A stretch of DNA of 64,000 nt from Winogradskyella thalassocola (GCF_900099995.1 NZ_FNCZ01000004.1:248001-312000); one strand, 5' to 3'. Counted from the first letter of the stretch, positions 9,855 to 18,534 are shown. The notes: generated from the sequence alone by a model not told the origin. Translations and numbers: made by a program.

Positions 9855-10009
9855 TGTGACTTTATAGCACATAACTGTTTTAATTCTGAAAAATAAAACA
9901 TCAGGTTAATTCCTATCTAACTTTTACGAATCACTTATTTTATATTCATTTCAAGACATCCTTCTGTCAAAAAAATTAACTAGAACTACGCTAGTATAGT
10001 ATAAAGATT

Positions 10010-10032
10010 CTTAAATTTATGAGAAATTTAAG
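10010..10032 (+). promoter_or_regulatory. Inverted repeat upstream of ohr
   Basis: CTTAAATTT-ATGAG-AAATTTAAG, perfect 9-bp arms, 70 nt before the ohr start. It could be an operator for a MarR-type OhrR or a peroxide regulator, but no such regulator gene lies nearby, so the role is inferred. Confidence 0.4.
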
Positions 10033-10100
10033 ACTGTAGATTTCATCATACTAGTGTATCATAGTATATTTAGTACATTAACTTGTAACCATAAAAGACG

Positions 10101-10532
10101 ATGAAAACATTATATGAAGCAACCACAAAAGCTGAAGGCGGAAGAACTGGAAGCATCAAATCTGAAGACGACGGTCCATTAGAGCATAATTTATCGGTCC
10201 CTAAATCCATGGGTGGCAATGGCGGAAATGGCACAAATCCGGAACAACTTTTTGGAGCTGCATACGCTGCATGTTTTGGAGGTGCATTGCAATCTGTGGC
10301 TAAAAACGAAGGCATTGAAATAGATGAAGAAGCATTAAGCGTTACTGCTATAATTGGATTTTGTAAAGATGAAGACGGTTTTTTCTTAGAAGCAACACTA
10401 GATTGTTACATTCCTGGTGTGGATTTAAAAACAGGAGAAGACTTGGTAGAAAAAGCACATGAGGCTTGTCCATTTAGTAAAGCCACACGAGATAATATTA
10501 CAGTTACTTTAAATTTATTAATTGACGAGTAA
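10101..10532 (+). CDS. ohr: Organic hydroperoxide resistance protein (Ohr/OsmC family)
   Basis: Thiol peroxidase reducing organic hydroperoxides, 143 residues, full length. Both redox cysteines are present: C in AAYAACFGGAL (about residue 58) and C in HEACPFSKATRDN (about residue 122), with the LEHNLSVPKSMGG strand and GTNPEQLFGAAY helix start of the Ohr subgroup. Cytosolic. Single gene with its own downstream hairpin, so monocistronic. Confidence 0.95.
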   Translation: MKTLYEATTKAEGGRTGSIKSEDDGPLEHNLSVPKSMGGNGGNGTNPEQLFGAAYAACFGGALQSVAKNEGIEIDEEALSVTAIIGFCKDEDGFFLEATLDCYIPGVDLKTGEDLVEKAHEACPFSKATRDNITVTLNLLIDE

Positions 10533-10571
10533 GTTTTAAGACTTTAAATATTTTATTAATTAGTAATATTT

Positions 10572-10616
10572 AAACCACATATGTCTTTATGATTTATGTG
10601 GTTTTCTTCTTTTTTT
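10572..10616 (+). terminator. Terminator of ohr
   Basis: Stem AAACCACATA/TATGTGGTTT with a 13-nt loop, then TTCTTCTTTTTTT. Confidence 0.75.
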
Positions 10617-10639
10617 AGGCAAATATTCTATAAATCAAA

Positions 10640-10678
10640 AAAACCAACACTTTCAAATCGCTTGAAAGTATTGGTTTT
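10640..10678 (-). terminator. Terminator of tRNA-Arg
   Basis: Stem AAAACCAACACTTTCAA pairing with TTGAAAGTATTGGTTTT (one mismatch). On the minus strand it is followed by a T run, 6 nt after the tRNA 3' end. Confidence 0.75.
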
Positions 10679-10683
10679 AGTAG

Positions 10684-10757
10684 TGACCTCGACTGGATTC
10701 AAACCAGTAACCTCTTGAGCCGTAATCAAGTGCGCTATTCAGTTGCGCCACGAGGCC
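10684..10757 (-). tRNA. tRNA-Arg (anticodon ACG)
   Basis: On the minus strand GGCCTCG opens the acceptor stem and CGAGGTC closes it, followed by A as discriminator. The anticodon arm is CTTGA-TTACGGC-TCAAG, giving ACG at positions 34-36, which reads CGU and, with A34 deaminated, CGC/CGA. The T arm ACTGG-TTTGAAT-CCAGT is perfect. CCA is not encoded. Confidence 0.95.
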
Positions 10758-10830
10758 TTTTTAAGTGGGTGCAAATATAATACATTTATTAAAAGATAGC
10801 CAAACTATTTATTTCAAATTTTTAAATTGT

Positions 10831-10838
10831 TATTTTTG
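10831..10838 (+). promoter_or_regulatory. Possible -7 element of the Crp/Fnr gene
   Basis: TATTTTTG matches the Bacteroidota sigma-A -7 consensus TAnnTTTG. It ends only 4 nt before the ATG, so transcription would start at or inside the start codon (leaderless) unless another promoter is used. I do not see a clear -33 partner. Confidence 0.35.
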
Positions 10839-10842
10839 AAGT

Positions 10843-11478
10843 ATGATTTCTAAAGAACTACTCGAGCCTTTTCACTATTTATTCGATTCCGAAATAATCG
10901 ATAATATCGCCAATGTTGCGTTTCTAAAAACCTTTCAAAAGTCTGATATTATTATAGATATAGGTCAAGACTTAAATTTCATTCCACTTTTAATTAAAGG
11001 TAATATCAAAGTTTTAAGAGAAGACAATGATGGAGACGAACTTTTATTATATGTTTTAGAGTCTGGCGACACTTGCGCTATGTCTTTAACTTGCTGTATG
11101 GTGAAATCTGTAAGTAAAATTCGTGCTATTGCTGATGAGGACGCCACCGTAATAATGATTCCTATAGAAAACATGAAACTTTGGTTTAACTCTAACGAAA
11201 GTTGGAGAAGTTTTATACTACAAAGTTATCAAATTCGTTTCGACGAAATGTTAGAAACCATTGACACGCTTGCTTTTATGAAAATGGATGAGCGTTTATT
11301 TAAGTACTTAACAGATCATGTAAAACTTACTGCTTCTACAAGTTTAGAGGTCACTCACCAAGAAATCGCAGAAGATTTAAACACATCGCGCGTTGTTATT
11401 TCTCGTTTATTGAAACAATTAGAACGAGAGAAAAAAATTGAATTGGGAAGAAACAAGATTCTTGTTTTAGAATTTTAG
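10843..11478 (+). CDS. Crp/Fnr-family regulator of the sulfur cluster
   Basis: 211 residues: an N-terminal cyclic-nucleotide-binding-like beta barrel (GQDLNFIPLLIKGNIKVLREDNDGDE) and a C-terminal helix-turn-helix (TSLEVTHQEIAEDLNTSRVVISRLLKQLEREKKIE). The sensory part carries a cysteine cluster, SGDTCAMSLTCCMVKS (about residues 80-95), instead of the Fnr iron-sulfur spacing or cAMP-binding RxAxS motif. Given the downstream sulfur genes, a thiol or persulfide sensor is a reasonable inference. A near-perfect TGTGA-N6-TCACA box lies before the metallo-beta-lactamase/rhodanese gene 1.9 kb downstream and is its best candidate target. Confidence 0.9.
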   Translation: MISKELLEPFHYLFDSEIIDNIANVAFLKTFQKSDIIIDIGQDLNFIPLLIKGNIKVLREDNDGDELLLYVLESGDTCAMSLTCCMVKSVSKIRAIADEDATVIMIPIENMKLWFNSNESWRSFILQSYQIRFDEMLETIDTLAFMKMDERLFKYLTDHVKLTASTSLEVTHQEIAEDLNTSRVVISRLLKQLEREKKIELGRNKILVLEF

Positions 11479-11535
11479 TAATTTTTAACATATAGTCTTA
11501 ATTACAGAACTCTATTTTTGCATCAAATAAAAATT

Positions 11536-12093
11536 ATGGAATATATTTTACAACCGTGGCCTTGGTATGTCTCCGGACCATGTATTGCAATCGTCATGTT
11601 TCTACTACTCTATTTTGGAAGAACTTTCGGAATGTCATCTAACCTTAGAACCATGTGTGCCATGGGAGGAGCCGGAAAACGTGTTGCATTTTTCAATTAT
11701 GACTGGAAAAGCCATAAATGGAACCTCATAGTTGTACTAGGTGCTATCGTTGGTGGCTTTATTGCGCATTTTGTTTTATCTGATTCTACTCCTATGGATC
11801 TTAGCGAAGCTACTATTAAAGACTTAACTGCACTCGGATTTAAAGATGCAGGTCAAAGTTTATTACCACCAGAGTTATTTAGTTGGGACGCTGTACTTAG
11901 CATCAAAGGTTTGTCTATTTTAATAATTGGCGGATTCCTTGTTGGTTTTGGCACACGTTACGCTGGCGGTTGTACTTCTGGACATGCCATAACAGGACTA
12001 AGTAGTTTGCAACTACCATCATTAATTGCTGTTATTGGTTTCTTTTTAGGAGGCCTTATAATGATTCATCTTATTTTTCCAATACTCTTTTAA
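11536..12093 (+). CDS. YeeE/YedE-family sulfur transporter, first half
   Basis: Membrane protein, 185 residues from ATG 11536 ([14 protein letters not shown]); a TTG 18 nt earlier is less likely. It shows hydrophobic helices and the family cysteine motifs [10 protein letters not shown] and [13 protein letters not shown]. YeeE/YedE proteins import thiosulfate or related sulfane sulfur through such cysteines. It is paired with a second YeeE-like gene 2 nt downstream; the two together correspond to the halves of a full-length transporter. A TATTTTTG -7-like element lies at 11512-11519. Confidence 0.88.
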   Translation: MEYILQPWPWYVSGPCIAIVMFLLLYFGRTFGMSSNLRTMCAMGGAGKRVAFFNYDWKSHKWNLIVVLGAIVGGFIAHFVLSDSTPMDLSEATIKDLTALGFKDAGQSLLPPELFSWDAVLSIKGLSILIIGGFLVGFGTRYAGGCTSGHAITGLSSLQLPSLIAVIGFFLGGLIMIHLIFPILF

Positions 12094-12095
12094 TT

Positions 12096-12512
12096 ATGGG
12101 TAAGTATATAAAGTTTTTTGTCGTCGGTATTTTCTTCGGAATTGTTTTAGTAAAATCTGAAGCTGTATCTTGGTATCGCATTTTTGAAATGTTTAAATTT
12201 CAATCCTTTCATATGTACGGTATTATCGGTACCGCAGTTGGTACGGGTGTAATTCTATTATTAATCTCAAAGCAGAAAAAGATCCAAACAACAGAAGGCA
12301 CAACATTAAGAGTTCCGCTAAAAGATCGTGGTTTTACGCGTTACATACTAGGAGGAACAATCTTTGGTTTAGGCTGGGCACTATCTGGTGCTTGTCCTGG
12401 GCCTATGTATATTTTAATTGGAACAGGAGCTTTTTCAATCATAATCGTCATTGCTGCAGCCTTATTAGGTACTTTTGTTTACGGACTATTAAAAGATAAA
12501 TTACCACATTAA
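12096..12512 (+). CDS. YeeE/YedE-family sulfur transporter, second half
   Basis: 138-residue membrane protein with the motif FGLGWALSGACPGPMYILIGTG, the conserved cysteine segment of the C-terminal YeeE repeat. About four hydrophobic helices. The 2-nt gap from the first half and 1-nt gap to the TauE gene indicate one transcript and probable assembly of the two halves in the inner membrane. Confidence 0.88.
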   Translation: MGKYIKFFVVGIFFGIVLVKSEAVSWYRIFEMFKFQSFHMYGIIGTAVGTGVILLLISKQKKIQTTEGTTLRVPLKDRGFTRYILGGTIFGLGWALSGACPGPMYILIGTGAFSIIIVIAAALLGTFVYGLLKDKLPH

Positions 12513-12513
12513 A

Positions 12514-13320
12514 ATGGAACTCATTGAAATTTTAGGTTATATAGGAGCTTTAATTGTTGGACTTGTTCTAGGTTTAATAGGAGGAGGTGGTTCTATTTTA
12601 ACGGTTCCTATTTTAGTATATTTTTTAGGTTTTAGTCCAATAGTTGCTACTGGGTATTCCCTTTTTATCGTAGGTAGCACCGCTTTAGTGGGTACTTTAC
12701 GTAACATTAAAAAAAATACGATAGATTTTAAAACAGCTATCATATTTGCACTTCCTTCAATACTTACTGTATTTATGGTAAGACGTATAGTTATCCCTAA
12801 TTTACCAGAAGTACTATTTTCTATAGGTGATTTTTCACTTACGAACTCACTTTTCATCATGTTGCTATTTGCCATTATTATGCTTTTAGCCGGATGGTCC
12901 ATGGTTAAATCTAAAGTCATCAATAGCGATAAGGTCATTAATAACTTTGATAATACCCACTACTTTGCCATTGGTACGCAAGCCATAGGTATTGGTGCTT
13001 TAGCCGGCTTAGTCGGTGCTGGAGGAGGATTCCTTATAGTACCTGCATTAGTTTTATTGGTAAAACTTCCTATAAAAAAAGCCATTAGCACATCGCTATT
13101 TATTATTTCTATACAATCGTTAATAGGATTTTTAGGTGATTTAAACAAAACGACAACTATAGATTGGCAGTTTCTAATCACATTTACTATTATCTCTATT
13201 GTTGGGATTTTCATAGGATTAGCTTTATCAAAAAAAATTAGTCCTAAAAAATTAAAAAAAGGATTTGGTTATTTTACTATAGTCATGGCAATATATATCA
13301 TTTTTAAAGAGCTGTTTTAA
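12514..13320 (+). CDS. TauE/SafE-family permease (sulfite/organosulfonate exporter type)
   Basis: 268 residues, about eight membrane helices with the twofold repeat of the family: GLVLGLIGGGGSILTVPILVYFLG in the first half and AGLVGAGGGFLIVPALVLL in the second. In sulfur-oxidising clusters these proteins export sulfite made by persulfide oxidation. Directly follows the YeeE pair, consistent with import of reduced sulfur and export of the oxidised product. Confidence 0.9.
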   Translation: MELIEILGYIGALIVGLVLGLIGGGGSILTVPILVYFLGFSPIVATGYSLFIVGSTALVGTLRNIKKNTIDFKTAIIFALPSILTVFMVRRIVIPNLPEVLFSIGDFSLTNSLFIMLLFAIIMLLAGWSMVKSKVINSDKVINNFDNTHYFAIGTQAIGIGALAGLVGAGGGFLIVPALVLLVKLPIKKAISTSLFIISIQSLIGFLGDLNKTTTIDWQFLITFTIISIVGIFIGLALSKKISPKKLKKGFGYFTIVMAIYIIFKELF

Positions 13321-13327
13321 CACACTT

Positions 13328-13371
13328 TGTGATAATTATCACATTTCAAAAAATGAAGTTTCGTAAATTTG
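13328..13371 (+). promoter_or_regulatory. Crp/Fnr-type box and promoter of the MBL-rhodanese gene
   Basis: TGTGATAATTATCACA (13328-13343) is a perfect 16-bp palindrome of the TGTGA-N6-TCACA class. TAAATTTG at 13364-13371 matches the Bacteroidota -7 element TAnnTTTG. If transcription starts 5-6 nt after it, the box is centred near -41.5, the class II activator position. The Crp/Fnr gene at 10,843 is the obvious regulator; binding is inferred. Confidence 0.7.
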
Positions 13372-13390
13372 CAATACAAATAAATTAAGA

Positions 13391-14797
13391 ATGAAAATAG
13401 AACAACTATATACTGGCTGTTTAGCACAAGGTGCTTATTATATTGAATCTGAAGGTGAAGTTGCAATAATTGATCCGCTTAGAGAAATACAGCAATATGT
13501 TGATAAAGCAAACGCTAATAATGCTAAAATTAAATATATTTTAGAAACGCATTTTCATGCCGATTTCGTTTCTGGTCATGTCGATTTAGCAAAAGAAACA
13601 GGAGCAACTATCGTATTTGGCCCTGGAGCGACTACGAAATACGATATTCATTCTGCTACAGATGGAGAAGAACTAAAACTTGGAAAAGTGACTATTAAAG
13701 TGTTACATACACCAGGACACACCTTAGAATCTGCGACTTATTTATTAATAGATGAAAACGGAAAAGATCACGCCATTTTTTCTGGAGACACGTTATTTTT
13801 AGGTGATGTTGGAAGACCAGATTTAGCCATTAAATCTGATTTAACAAAAGAAGATTTAGCAGCGATGTTATTCGATTCTCTTCGAAATAAAATTATGACA
13901 CTAGCTGATGACGTTATTGTTTATCCTGCCCATGGTGCAGGTTCTGCTTGCGGAAAAAACTTAAGCAAAGAAACGGTTGGTGTTTTAGGCGAACAGAAAA
14001 AAACAAACTATGCTTTACGTGCAAATATGACCAAAGCTGAATTTGTAAAAGAAGTTTTGGATGGCATTGCGCCACCACCACAATACTTTGCAAAGAATGC
14101 AATGATGAACAAAATGGGTTATGATACTTTCGAAACCGTTTTAAAAACTGGAAATGTAGCTCTAAACCCTGTTGAATTTGAAGCTTTAGCCAATCATGAG
14201 TCAGCATTAGTTTTAGATGTTAGAACGCAATCTGATTTTATAAAAGGACATATTCCAAATTCAATTTTTATTGGGCTGAATGGAGGCTTTGCACCTTGGG
14301 TTGGAGCCTTAATTAAGGATATAAAACAACCTATTGTTTTAGTCGTTCCTGAAGGCAAATCTGAAGAAGCGGTTACAAGATTATCTCGAGTTGGTTATGA
14401 TAATACCTTGGGTTATCTTGAAGGAGGATTAGAGGCATGGAAAAAAGCAGGAAAAGATGTTGAAACATTAGATTCTGTTACGGTTGAAGAATTTGCAAAA
14501 AGAGCAAAAGCAGATTCACTTAATATATTAGATGTCCGCAAGGATGGTGAATACCAATCCTCTCATATTGTAGATGCTCAACATTTATCATTAGACTTTA
14601 TCAATGAAAAGATGAATGAAGTCAGCAAAGATAAAACGTATTATGTGCATTGTGCAGGTGGTTATCGCTCTGTAATTGCTGCATCAATCTTAAAAGCAAG
14701 GGGATTTGATAAACTCATAGACGTTGATGGTGGATTTGCCGCAATTAAAGAAACCGATTTAAAGACGACTGATTTTGTTTGTCCTTCAACTTTATAA
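13391..14797 (+). CDS. Metallo-beta-lactamase fold / double rhodanese protein (persulfide dioxygenase-like)
   Basis: 468 residues. The N-terminal metallo-beta-lactamase domain has THFHADFVSGH, HTPGHTLES, FSGDTLFLGDVGRPD and YPAHGAGSACG, the signature of persulfide dioxygenases that oxidise glutathione or low-molecular-weight persulfide to sulfite with non-haem iron. Two rhodanese domains follow. The first (about residues 270-355) has no catalytic cysteine, since its active loop reads VVPEGKSEEA. The second keeps it in YVHCAGGYRS (about residue 430). With YeeE and TauE upstream, the cluster imports sulfane sulfur, oxidises it and exports sulfite. Confidence 0.93.
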   Translation: MKIEQLYTGCLAQGAYYIESEGEVAIIDPLREIQQYVDKANANNAKIKYILETHFHADFVSGHVDLAKETGATIVFGPGATTKYDIHSATDGEELKLGKVTIKVLHTPGHTLESATYLLIDENGKDHAIFSGDTLFLGDVGRPDLAIKSDLTKEDLAAMLFDSLRNKIMTLADDVIVYPAHGAGSACGKNLSKETVGVLGEQKKTNYALRANMTKAEFVKEVLDGIAPPPQYFAKNAMMNKMGYDTFETVLKTGNVALNPVEFEALANHESALVLDVRTQSDFIKGHIPNSIFIGLNGGFAPWVGALIKDIKQPIVLVVPEGKSEEAVTRLSRVGYDNTLGYLEGGLEAWKKAGKDVETLDSVTVEEFAKRAKADSLNILDVRKDGEYQSSHIVDAQHLSLDFINEKMNEVSKDKTYYVHCAGGYRSVIAASILKARGFDKLIDVDGGFAAIKETDLKTTDFVCPSTL

Positions 14798-14809
14798 TGA
14801 AATGATTAA

Positions 14810-14838
14810 ACCTGTCAGGTTTTTAAAACCTGACAGGT
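14810..14838 (+). terminator. Inverted repeat / terminator after the sulfur cluster
   Basis: ACCTGTCAGGTTTT pairs with AAAACCTGACAGGT almost without loop. The palindrome resembles a dispersed intergenic repeat as well as a terminator. Confidence 0.55.
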
Positions 14839-14852
14839 CTCTAAAATACATA

Positions 14853-15080
14853 CTAACGAGAAACACTTTAAAAATTTAAAATGCGATGATTGTGCTAACA
14901 TTATAGCAACACAATTATCTAAATTAGTAGAGGTTTCTAAAGTCATTATTAATAATGATACTGACGAAGTGAGTTTTAGCACTATTGCTGAGAATGAGCT
15001 TGAAAACGTAAAAGGAAACTTTCTCAATTAGGTTATCCTATCGCTGGAGATGCAAATTCATTACCAAAAAAAGCTATAAA
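14853..15080 (+). pseudogene. Frameshifted heavy-metal-associated (HMA) domain remnant
   Basis: The plus strand encodes THTNEKHFKNLKCDDCANII-like sequence: CDDC at about 14,882-14,893, then QLSKLVEVSKVIINNDTDEV, matching the beta-alpha-beta pattern of HMA domains with C-x2-C. The frame then reads KGNFLN-stop at 15,030, but shifting the frame by one base there gives KLSQLGYPIAGDANSLPKKA, the natural end of such domains. No ATG precedes it. I interpret it as a copper/metal-binding domain gene that lost its start and suffered one frameshift. Sequencing error at 15,015-15,025 is an alternative for the frameshift but not for the missing start. Confidence 0.65.
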
Positions 15081-15083
15081 CAA

Positions 15084-15112
15084 AAAAAATCCCACATGAT
15101 GTGGGATTTTTT
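15084..15112 (-). terminator. Terminator of clpS
   Basis: Stem AAAAAATCCCACAT/ATGTGGGATTTTT (GA loop), immediately after the clpS stop codon on the minus strand. Confidence 0.8.
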
Positions 15113-15114
15113 AT

Positions 15115-15387
15115 TTAAACTATTTCAGCGCTAAGTCCTGCTTGCAAAAGCTTGGAACAGCGTGGTTCTAAATCGTCATAAGAACCTGTTTTCACTGTGC
15201 ACTTACCTTTATAATGAACTAACAGTGCACATTGCTCTGCTTGTTCTGGCATATGGTCGCAAGCATAAATAAGCGTATCAATAACATGGTCAAACGTATT
15301 GACTTCGTCATTAAATAATACGATTTCGTTTTGTTTTAATACTTCTTCTTCTAGAAGTAGTTCTTCTGAATATTTTTCTTTTGTCAT
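15115..15387 (-). CDS. clpS: ClpS, adaptor of the ClpAP protease
   Basis: 90 residues from ATG 15387 (MTKEKYSEELLLEEEVL); a GTG 21 nt upstream is less likely. The N-degron-binding core is visible: LFNDEVNTFDHVIDTLIYAC (N-D-x-x-x-T-F with the following helix), HMPEQAEQCALLVHYKGKCTVKTG and the C-terminal SAEIV strand. It delivers N-end-rule substrates to ClpA. It lies 66 nt downstream of prmA on the same strand, an arrangement repeated in many Bacteroidota. Confidence 0.93.
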   Translation of the reverse strand: MTKEKYSEELLLEEEVLKQNEIVLFNDEVNTFDHVIDTLIYACDHMPEQAEQCALLVHYKGKCTVKTGSYDDLEPRCSKLLQAGLSAEIV

Positions 15388-15453
15388 AGTGGATATCTTT
15401 TTAAGCACATCATCTACAGTGCTTAGTGTGACAGACTCTATTTTTAATTACTA

Positions 15454-16290
15454 CTAATTTATAAATTTTAACGACACCCATTGCCCTTTTTGCAGAGTTT
15501 TAGTCAACTTTAACATCTGCTTATTACACTCTGCTTCAATAATTGGAATATCTTGCTCGTAAAAACCACTCAAAAATAAAGATCCGTTTTCATTTAAACA
15601 ATTGGCATATTCTGATATATCAGCCAATAATATATTCCTATTGATGTTCGCAATAATACTGTCGTATTTTTTACCATTTAATAACATTACATCACCTTCA
15701 TAAACCGAAATATTTTTACAATCGTTTCGTTCTACGTTTTCTAAACTATTTAAATAACACCAGTTATCTATATCAATAGCATCTAATTTTGTAGCCCCTA
15801 CTTTTTCTGCTAATATGGCCAAAACTCCAGTTCCACAACCCATATCTAAAACCGATTTATCTTTAAAATCGTTTTGTAATATATGTTGAATCATCATATG
15901 TGTGGTTTCATGATGCCCTGTACCAAAACTCATTTTTGGCTCAATAATTAAATCATATTTTACATCATCTCGTTTCTCATGAAATGGCGCACGTACAGAT
16001 ACTACATCATCTACTACGATAGGGTTAAAGTTTTTCTCCCACTCTTCATTCCAGTTGGTCTGTTCTATGTCTTCAAATGTATAATCAATCTTAAATTCAT
16101 CTGAACTCAAAATATAAATACCATCGAGAATGTTATCATTCCATTCCTCTTTTTGAATATACGCTATGACGCCTTCTTCATTTTCTACAAAGCTTTCAAA
16201 ACCAGCATAACCTAATTCTGCAATTAAAATCTCAACTGCTGGCTGTAAAGGACTTACTTTAAACGTGTAACCTATATATATTTCGGACAT
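15454..16290 (-). CDS. prmA: Ribosomal protein L11 methyltransferase
   Basis: 278 residues from ATG 16290 (MSEIYIGYTFKVSP). Class I SAM-dependent methyltransferase with DMGCGTGVLAILAEKVGA as motif I, preceded by the family segment EPKMSFGTGHHETTHMM and followed by DIDNWCYLNSLENVERN and the NPPY-like IIANINRNILL. Trimethylates L11 on the ribosome. In operon-like arrangement with clpS. Confidence 0.93.
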   Translation of the reverse strand: MSEIYIGYTFKVSPLQPAVEILIAELGYAGFESFVENEEGVIAYIQKEEWNDNILDGIYILSSDEFKIDYTFEDIEQTNWNEEWEKNFNPIVVDDVVSVRAPFHEKRDDVKYDLIIEPKMSFGTGHHETTHMMIQHILQNDFKDKSVLDMGCGTGVLAILAEKVGATKLDAIDIDNWCYLNSLENVERNDCKNISVYEGDVMLLNGKKYDSIIANINRNILLADISEYANCLNENGSLFLSGFYEQDIPIIEAECNKQMLKLTKTLQKGQWVSLKFIN

Positions 16291-16336
16291 TAATCTTTTT
16301 TTTTGCAAATTTACTAATCATTAATTTAGTTACTAG

Positions 16337-16344
16337 TATTTTTG
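16337..16344 (+). promoter_or_regulatory. -7 element before the porin gene
   Basis: TATTTTTG, a full match to TAnnTTTG, 17 nt before the porin ATG. No clear -33 motif was identified. Confidence 0.4.
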
Positions 16345-16361
16345 CTTCAAATTAAAATGAT

Positions 16362-17564
16362 ATGAATAAATATATTGTAGGTATTCTATTTTTGGTTCTA
16401 TCTCAAGTAACCATTGCTCAAGATGACAACGACATTAAACTATCTGCATTACCGTATTATAGCTATGGTAAAGGTCTAGGAATTACATCACCTGATAGTA
16501 TTTTTAAACTCAACATTCGTTTTAGAATGCAAAATCGATTTACGTCTCTATATAATGAAGATGAGGAAGATGGATATGAAGCCATGATTAGACGTTTGCG
16601 CTTACGTTTTGATGGTTATGTTGGTGACCCAAGTATTATTTATGTTATTCAATTATCGTTTTCACCAAATGATGTTGGTGCTATTGAGGACGGTGACAAT
16701 CTTAACATTATTAGAGATGCGATTGTATTTTACAGACCCGATGAGCATTGGAATATTGGTTTCGGACAAACCAAACTTCCTGGAAATAGACAACGTATTA
16801 ATTCCTCTGGTGCTTTACAACTTACAGATCGCTCTATAAACAATGCGCGTTTTAATATTGACAGAGATTTTGGTTTACAAGTTTATTATCTCAATGAATT
16901 ACAAGACAAGTTTTCTTATAATGTAAAAACAGCGATTAGTACTGGTGAAGGTCGAAATTGGACTAAAGAACCCGATAACGGATTAGCGTTTACAGGGCGT
17001 TTAGAACTCTTTCCTTTTGGGGCTTTTAAAAGCAACGGAACATTGTTTGAAGGAGATATAAAACGTGAAGAAAGCCCCAAATTAATGCTCTCTGGTGTTT
17101 ACCATTACAATAATAATGCACGAAGAACACGTGGTACTATTGGTGATGAGTTGTTTGCGCAACGCGACATTCAATCCTTATTCTTAGATGCTATTGTAAA
17201 ATATAATGGTTGGGCATTTCAAACAGCTTATATGCAAAGAACTGCTGATGATCCTATAACGTTTAATCCGGATGATGCTTTAGATTCTCAATACGTTTTT
17301 ACAGGAAATGGATTTGATACCCAATTGAGTTATATTTTTAAAAACAACTATGAAGTTATTGGTCGTTATTCTTACCAAGAACCTCATAAAGATATTGAAG
17401 TATTAACACCACAAACCAATCAATACAGTCTTGGTGTTACCAAATATATTTGGGAACATGCTTTAAAATTACAAGCCGAAGTTACAAATACAGAATTAAA
17501 CTATTTAGATTCTAGCAGTACTAGTAATTGGTATTTAAGATTTCAGGTTGAAATAGGTATATAG
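16362..17564 (+). CDS. Outer-membrane porin, phosphate-selective porin O/P family
   Basis: 400 residues with signal peptide MNKYIVGILFLVLSQVTIAQ and alternating amphipathic beta strands ending in a terminal aromatic-containing strand (WYLRFQVEIGI). The segments RFRMQNRFTSL, IRRLRLRFDGYVGDPSIIYVIQLSFS, IFYRPDEHWNIGFGQTKLPGNRQR and GFDTQLSYIFKNNYEVIGRYSY are typical of OprO/OprP-like porins in Bacteroidota. Substrate not predictable; the name does not establish phosphate specificity here. Confidence 0.88.
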   Translation: MNKYIVGILFLVLSQVTIAQDDNDIKLSALPYYSYGKGLGITSPDSIFKLNIRFRMQNRFTSLYNEDEEDGYEAMIRRLRLRFDGYVGDPSIIYVIQLSFSPNDVGAIEDGDNLNIIRDAIVFYRPDEHWNIGFGQTKLPGNRQRINSSGALQLTDRSINNARFNIDRDFGLQVYYLNELQDKFSYNVKTAISTGEGRNWTKEPDNGLAFTGRLELFPFGAFKSNGTLFEGDIKREESPKLMLSGVYHYNNNARRTRGTIGDELFAQRDIQSLFLDAIVKYNGWAFQTAYMQRTADDPITFNPDDALDSQYVFTGNGFDTQLSYIFKNNYEVIGRYSYQEPHKDIEVLTPQTNQYSLGVTKYIWEHALKLQAEVTNTELNYLDSSSTSNWYLRFQVEIGI

Positions 17565-17612
17565 TCTAATTCACACTTTTTAAGCTCTAGAAAACAATCT
17601 AGACTTCAAGCA

Positions 17613-17664
17613 AAAAAAAGTCCTTAAACCTATTGGATATCTCCAAAAGTTTAAGGACTTTTTA
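17613..17664 (+). terminator. Bidirectional terminator, porin / tpiA
   Basis: AAAAAGTCCTTAAAC pairs with GTTTAAGGACTTTTT across a 19-nt loop between convergent genes. Confidence 0.8.
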
Positions 17665-17699
17665 ATTTATTATAAACTTAGTTTCTAAGTTAAGATTTT

Positions 17700-18449
17700 T
17701 TAGAATGCATTTACAATCGCATAGAAATCTTCTGCGTTAAGTGACGCTCCTCCAATTAATCCACCGTCTACATCTGGTTTTCCAAATATCTCTTTAGCAT
17801 TTCCTGGTTTTACACTTCCTCCGTATAAAATAGAAACAGAATCAGCGACATCATTACCATATTTATCCGCTAGTGTTTTTCTAATAAAGGCATGCATATC
17901 TTGTGCTTGCTCAGGGCTAGCTGTTTCACCTGTTCCGATGGCCCAAACTGGTTCGTATGCTAAAACAATATTTTTAAAAGCATCAGCTTCTAAATGAAAT
18001 AATGCATTTTTAATCTGACTTTCTACAACAGCTTCATGGTTTTCAGATTTTCTATCTTGTAATTCTTCTCCAAAGCAAAAAATTGTTCTCATATCATTTG
18101 CTAAAGCGGCATCGACTTTTTTAGCTAGAGATTCGTCCGTTTCATTATAATACGCACGACGCTCACTATGTCCTAAAATAACCGTTTTAATTCCGATACT
18201 TTTTAACATACTAGCGCTAATTTCACCAGTATATGCTCCATTTTCTGCAAAGTGCATGTTCTGAGCAATAACCTCTATGGATTCTTGTCTTAAAGATTCA
18301 AATGCTTGCCATAAATTTGTAAATGTTGGAGCAATCATAACCTCAGCGTCTGATGTTTGATTTTGCTTTAATAATTCGGTTAATAAAAGTTCCGTCTGAG
18401 GTAAATCGTTATTCATTTTCCAGTTTCCGGCTACGATATGTTTTCTCAT
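17700..18449 (-). CDS. tpiA: Triosephosphate isomerase
   Basis: 249 residues from ATG 18449 (MRKHIVAGNWKMN). Catalytic elements: N-W-K near the start, VILGHSERR with the electrophilic histidine, VLAYEPVWAIGTG with the catalytic glutamate, and ILYGGSVKPGNAKE for phosphate binding. Glycolysis and gluconeogenesis, cytosolic. Sits in the BT_3928-permease-tpiA run that leads to prmA-clpS (interrupted by the porin on the other strand). Confidence 0.97.
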   Translation of the reverse strand: MRKHIVAGNWKMNNDLPQTELLLTELLKQNQTSDAEVMIAPTFTNLWQAFESLRQESIEVIAQNMHFAENGAYTGEISASMLKSIGIKTVILGHSERRAYYNETDESLAKKVDAALANDMRTIFCFGEELQDRKSENHEAVVESQIKNALFHLEADAFKNIVLAYEPVWAIGTGETASPEQAQDMHAFIRKTLADKYGNDVADSVSILYGGSVKPGNAKEIFGKPDVDGGLIGGASLNAEDFYAIVNAF

Positions 18450-18534
18450 AATATAAGTATATTGAATTTTTAATTTTAGTACACAAAAATAATACAATAA
18501 AGATAATAGTAAATTGACAATTATCAGTATTTCA

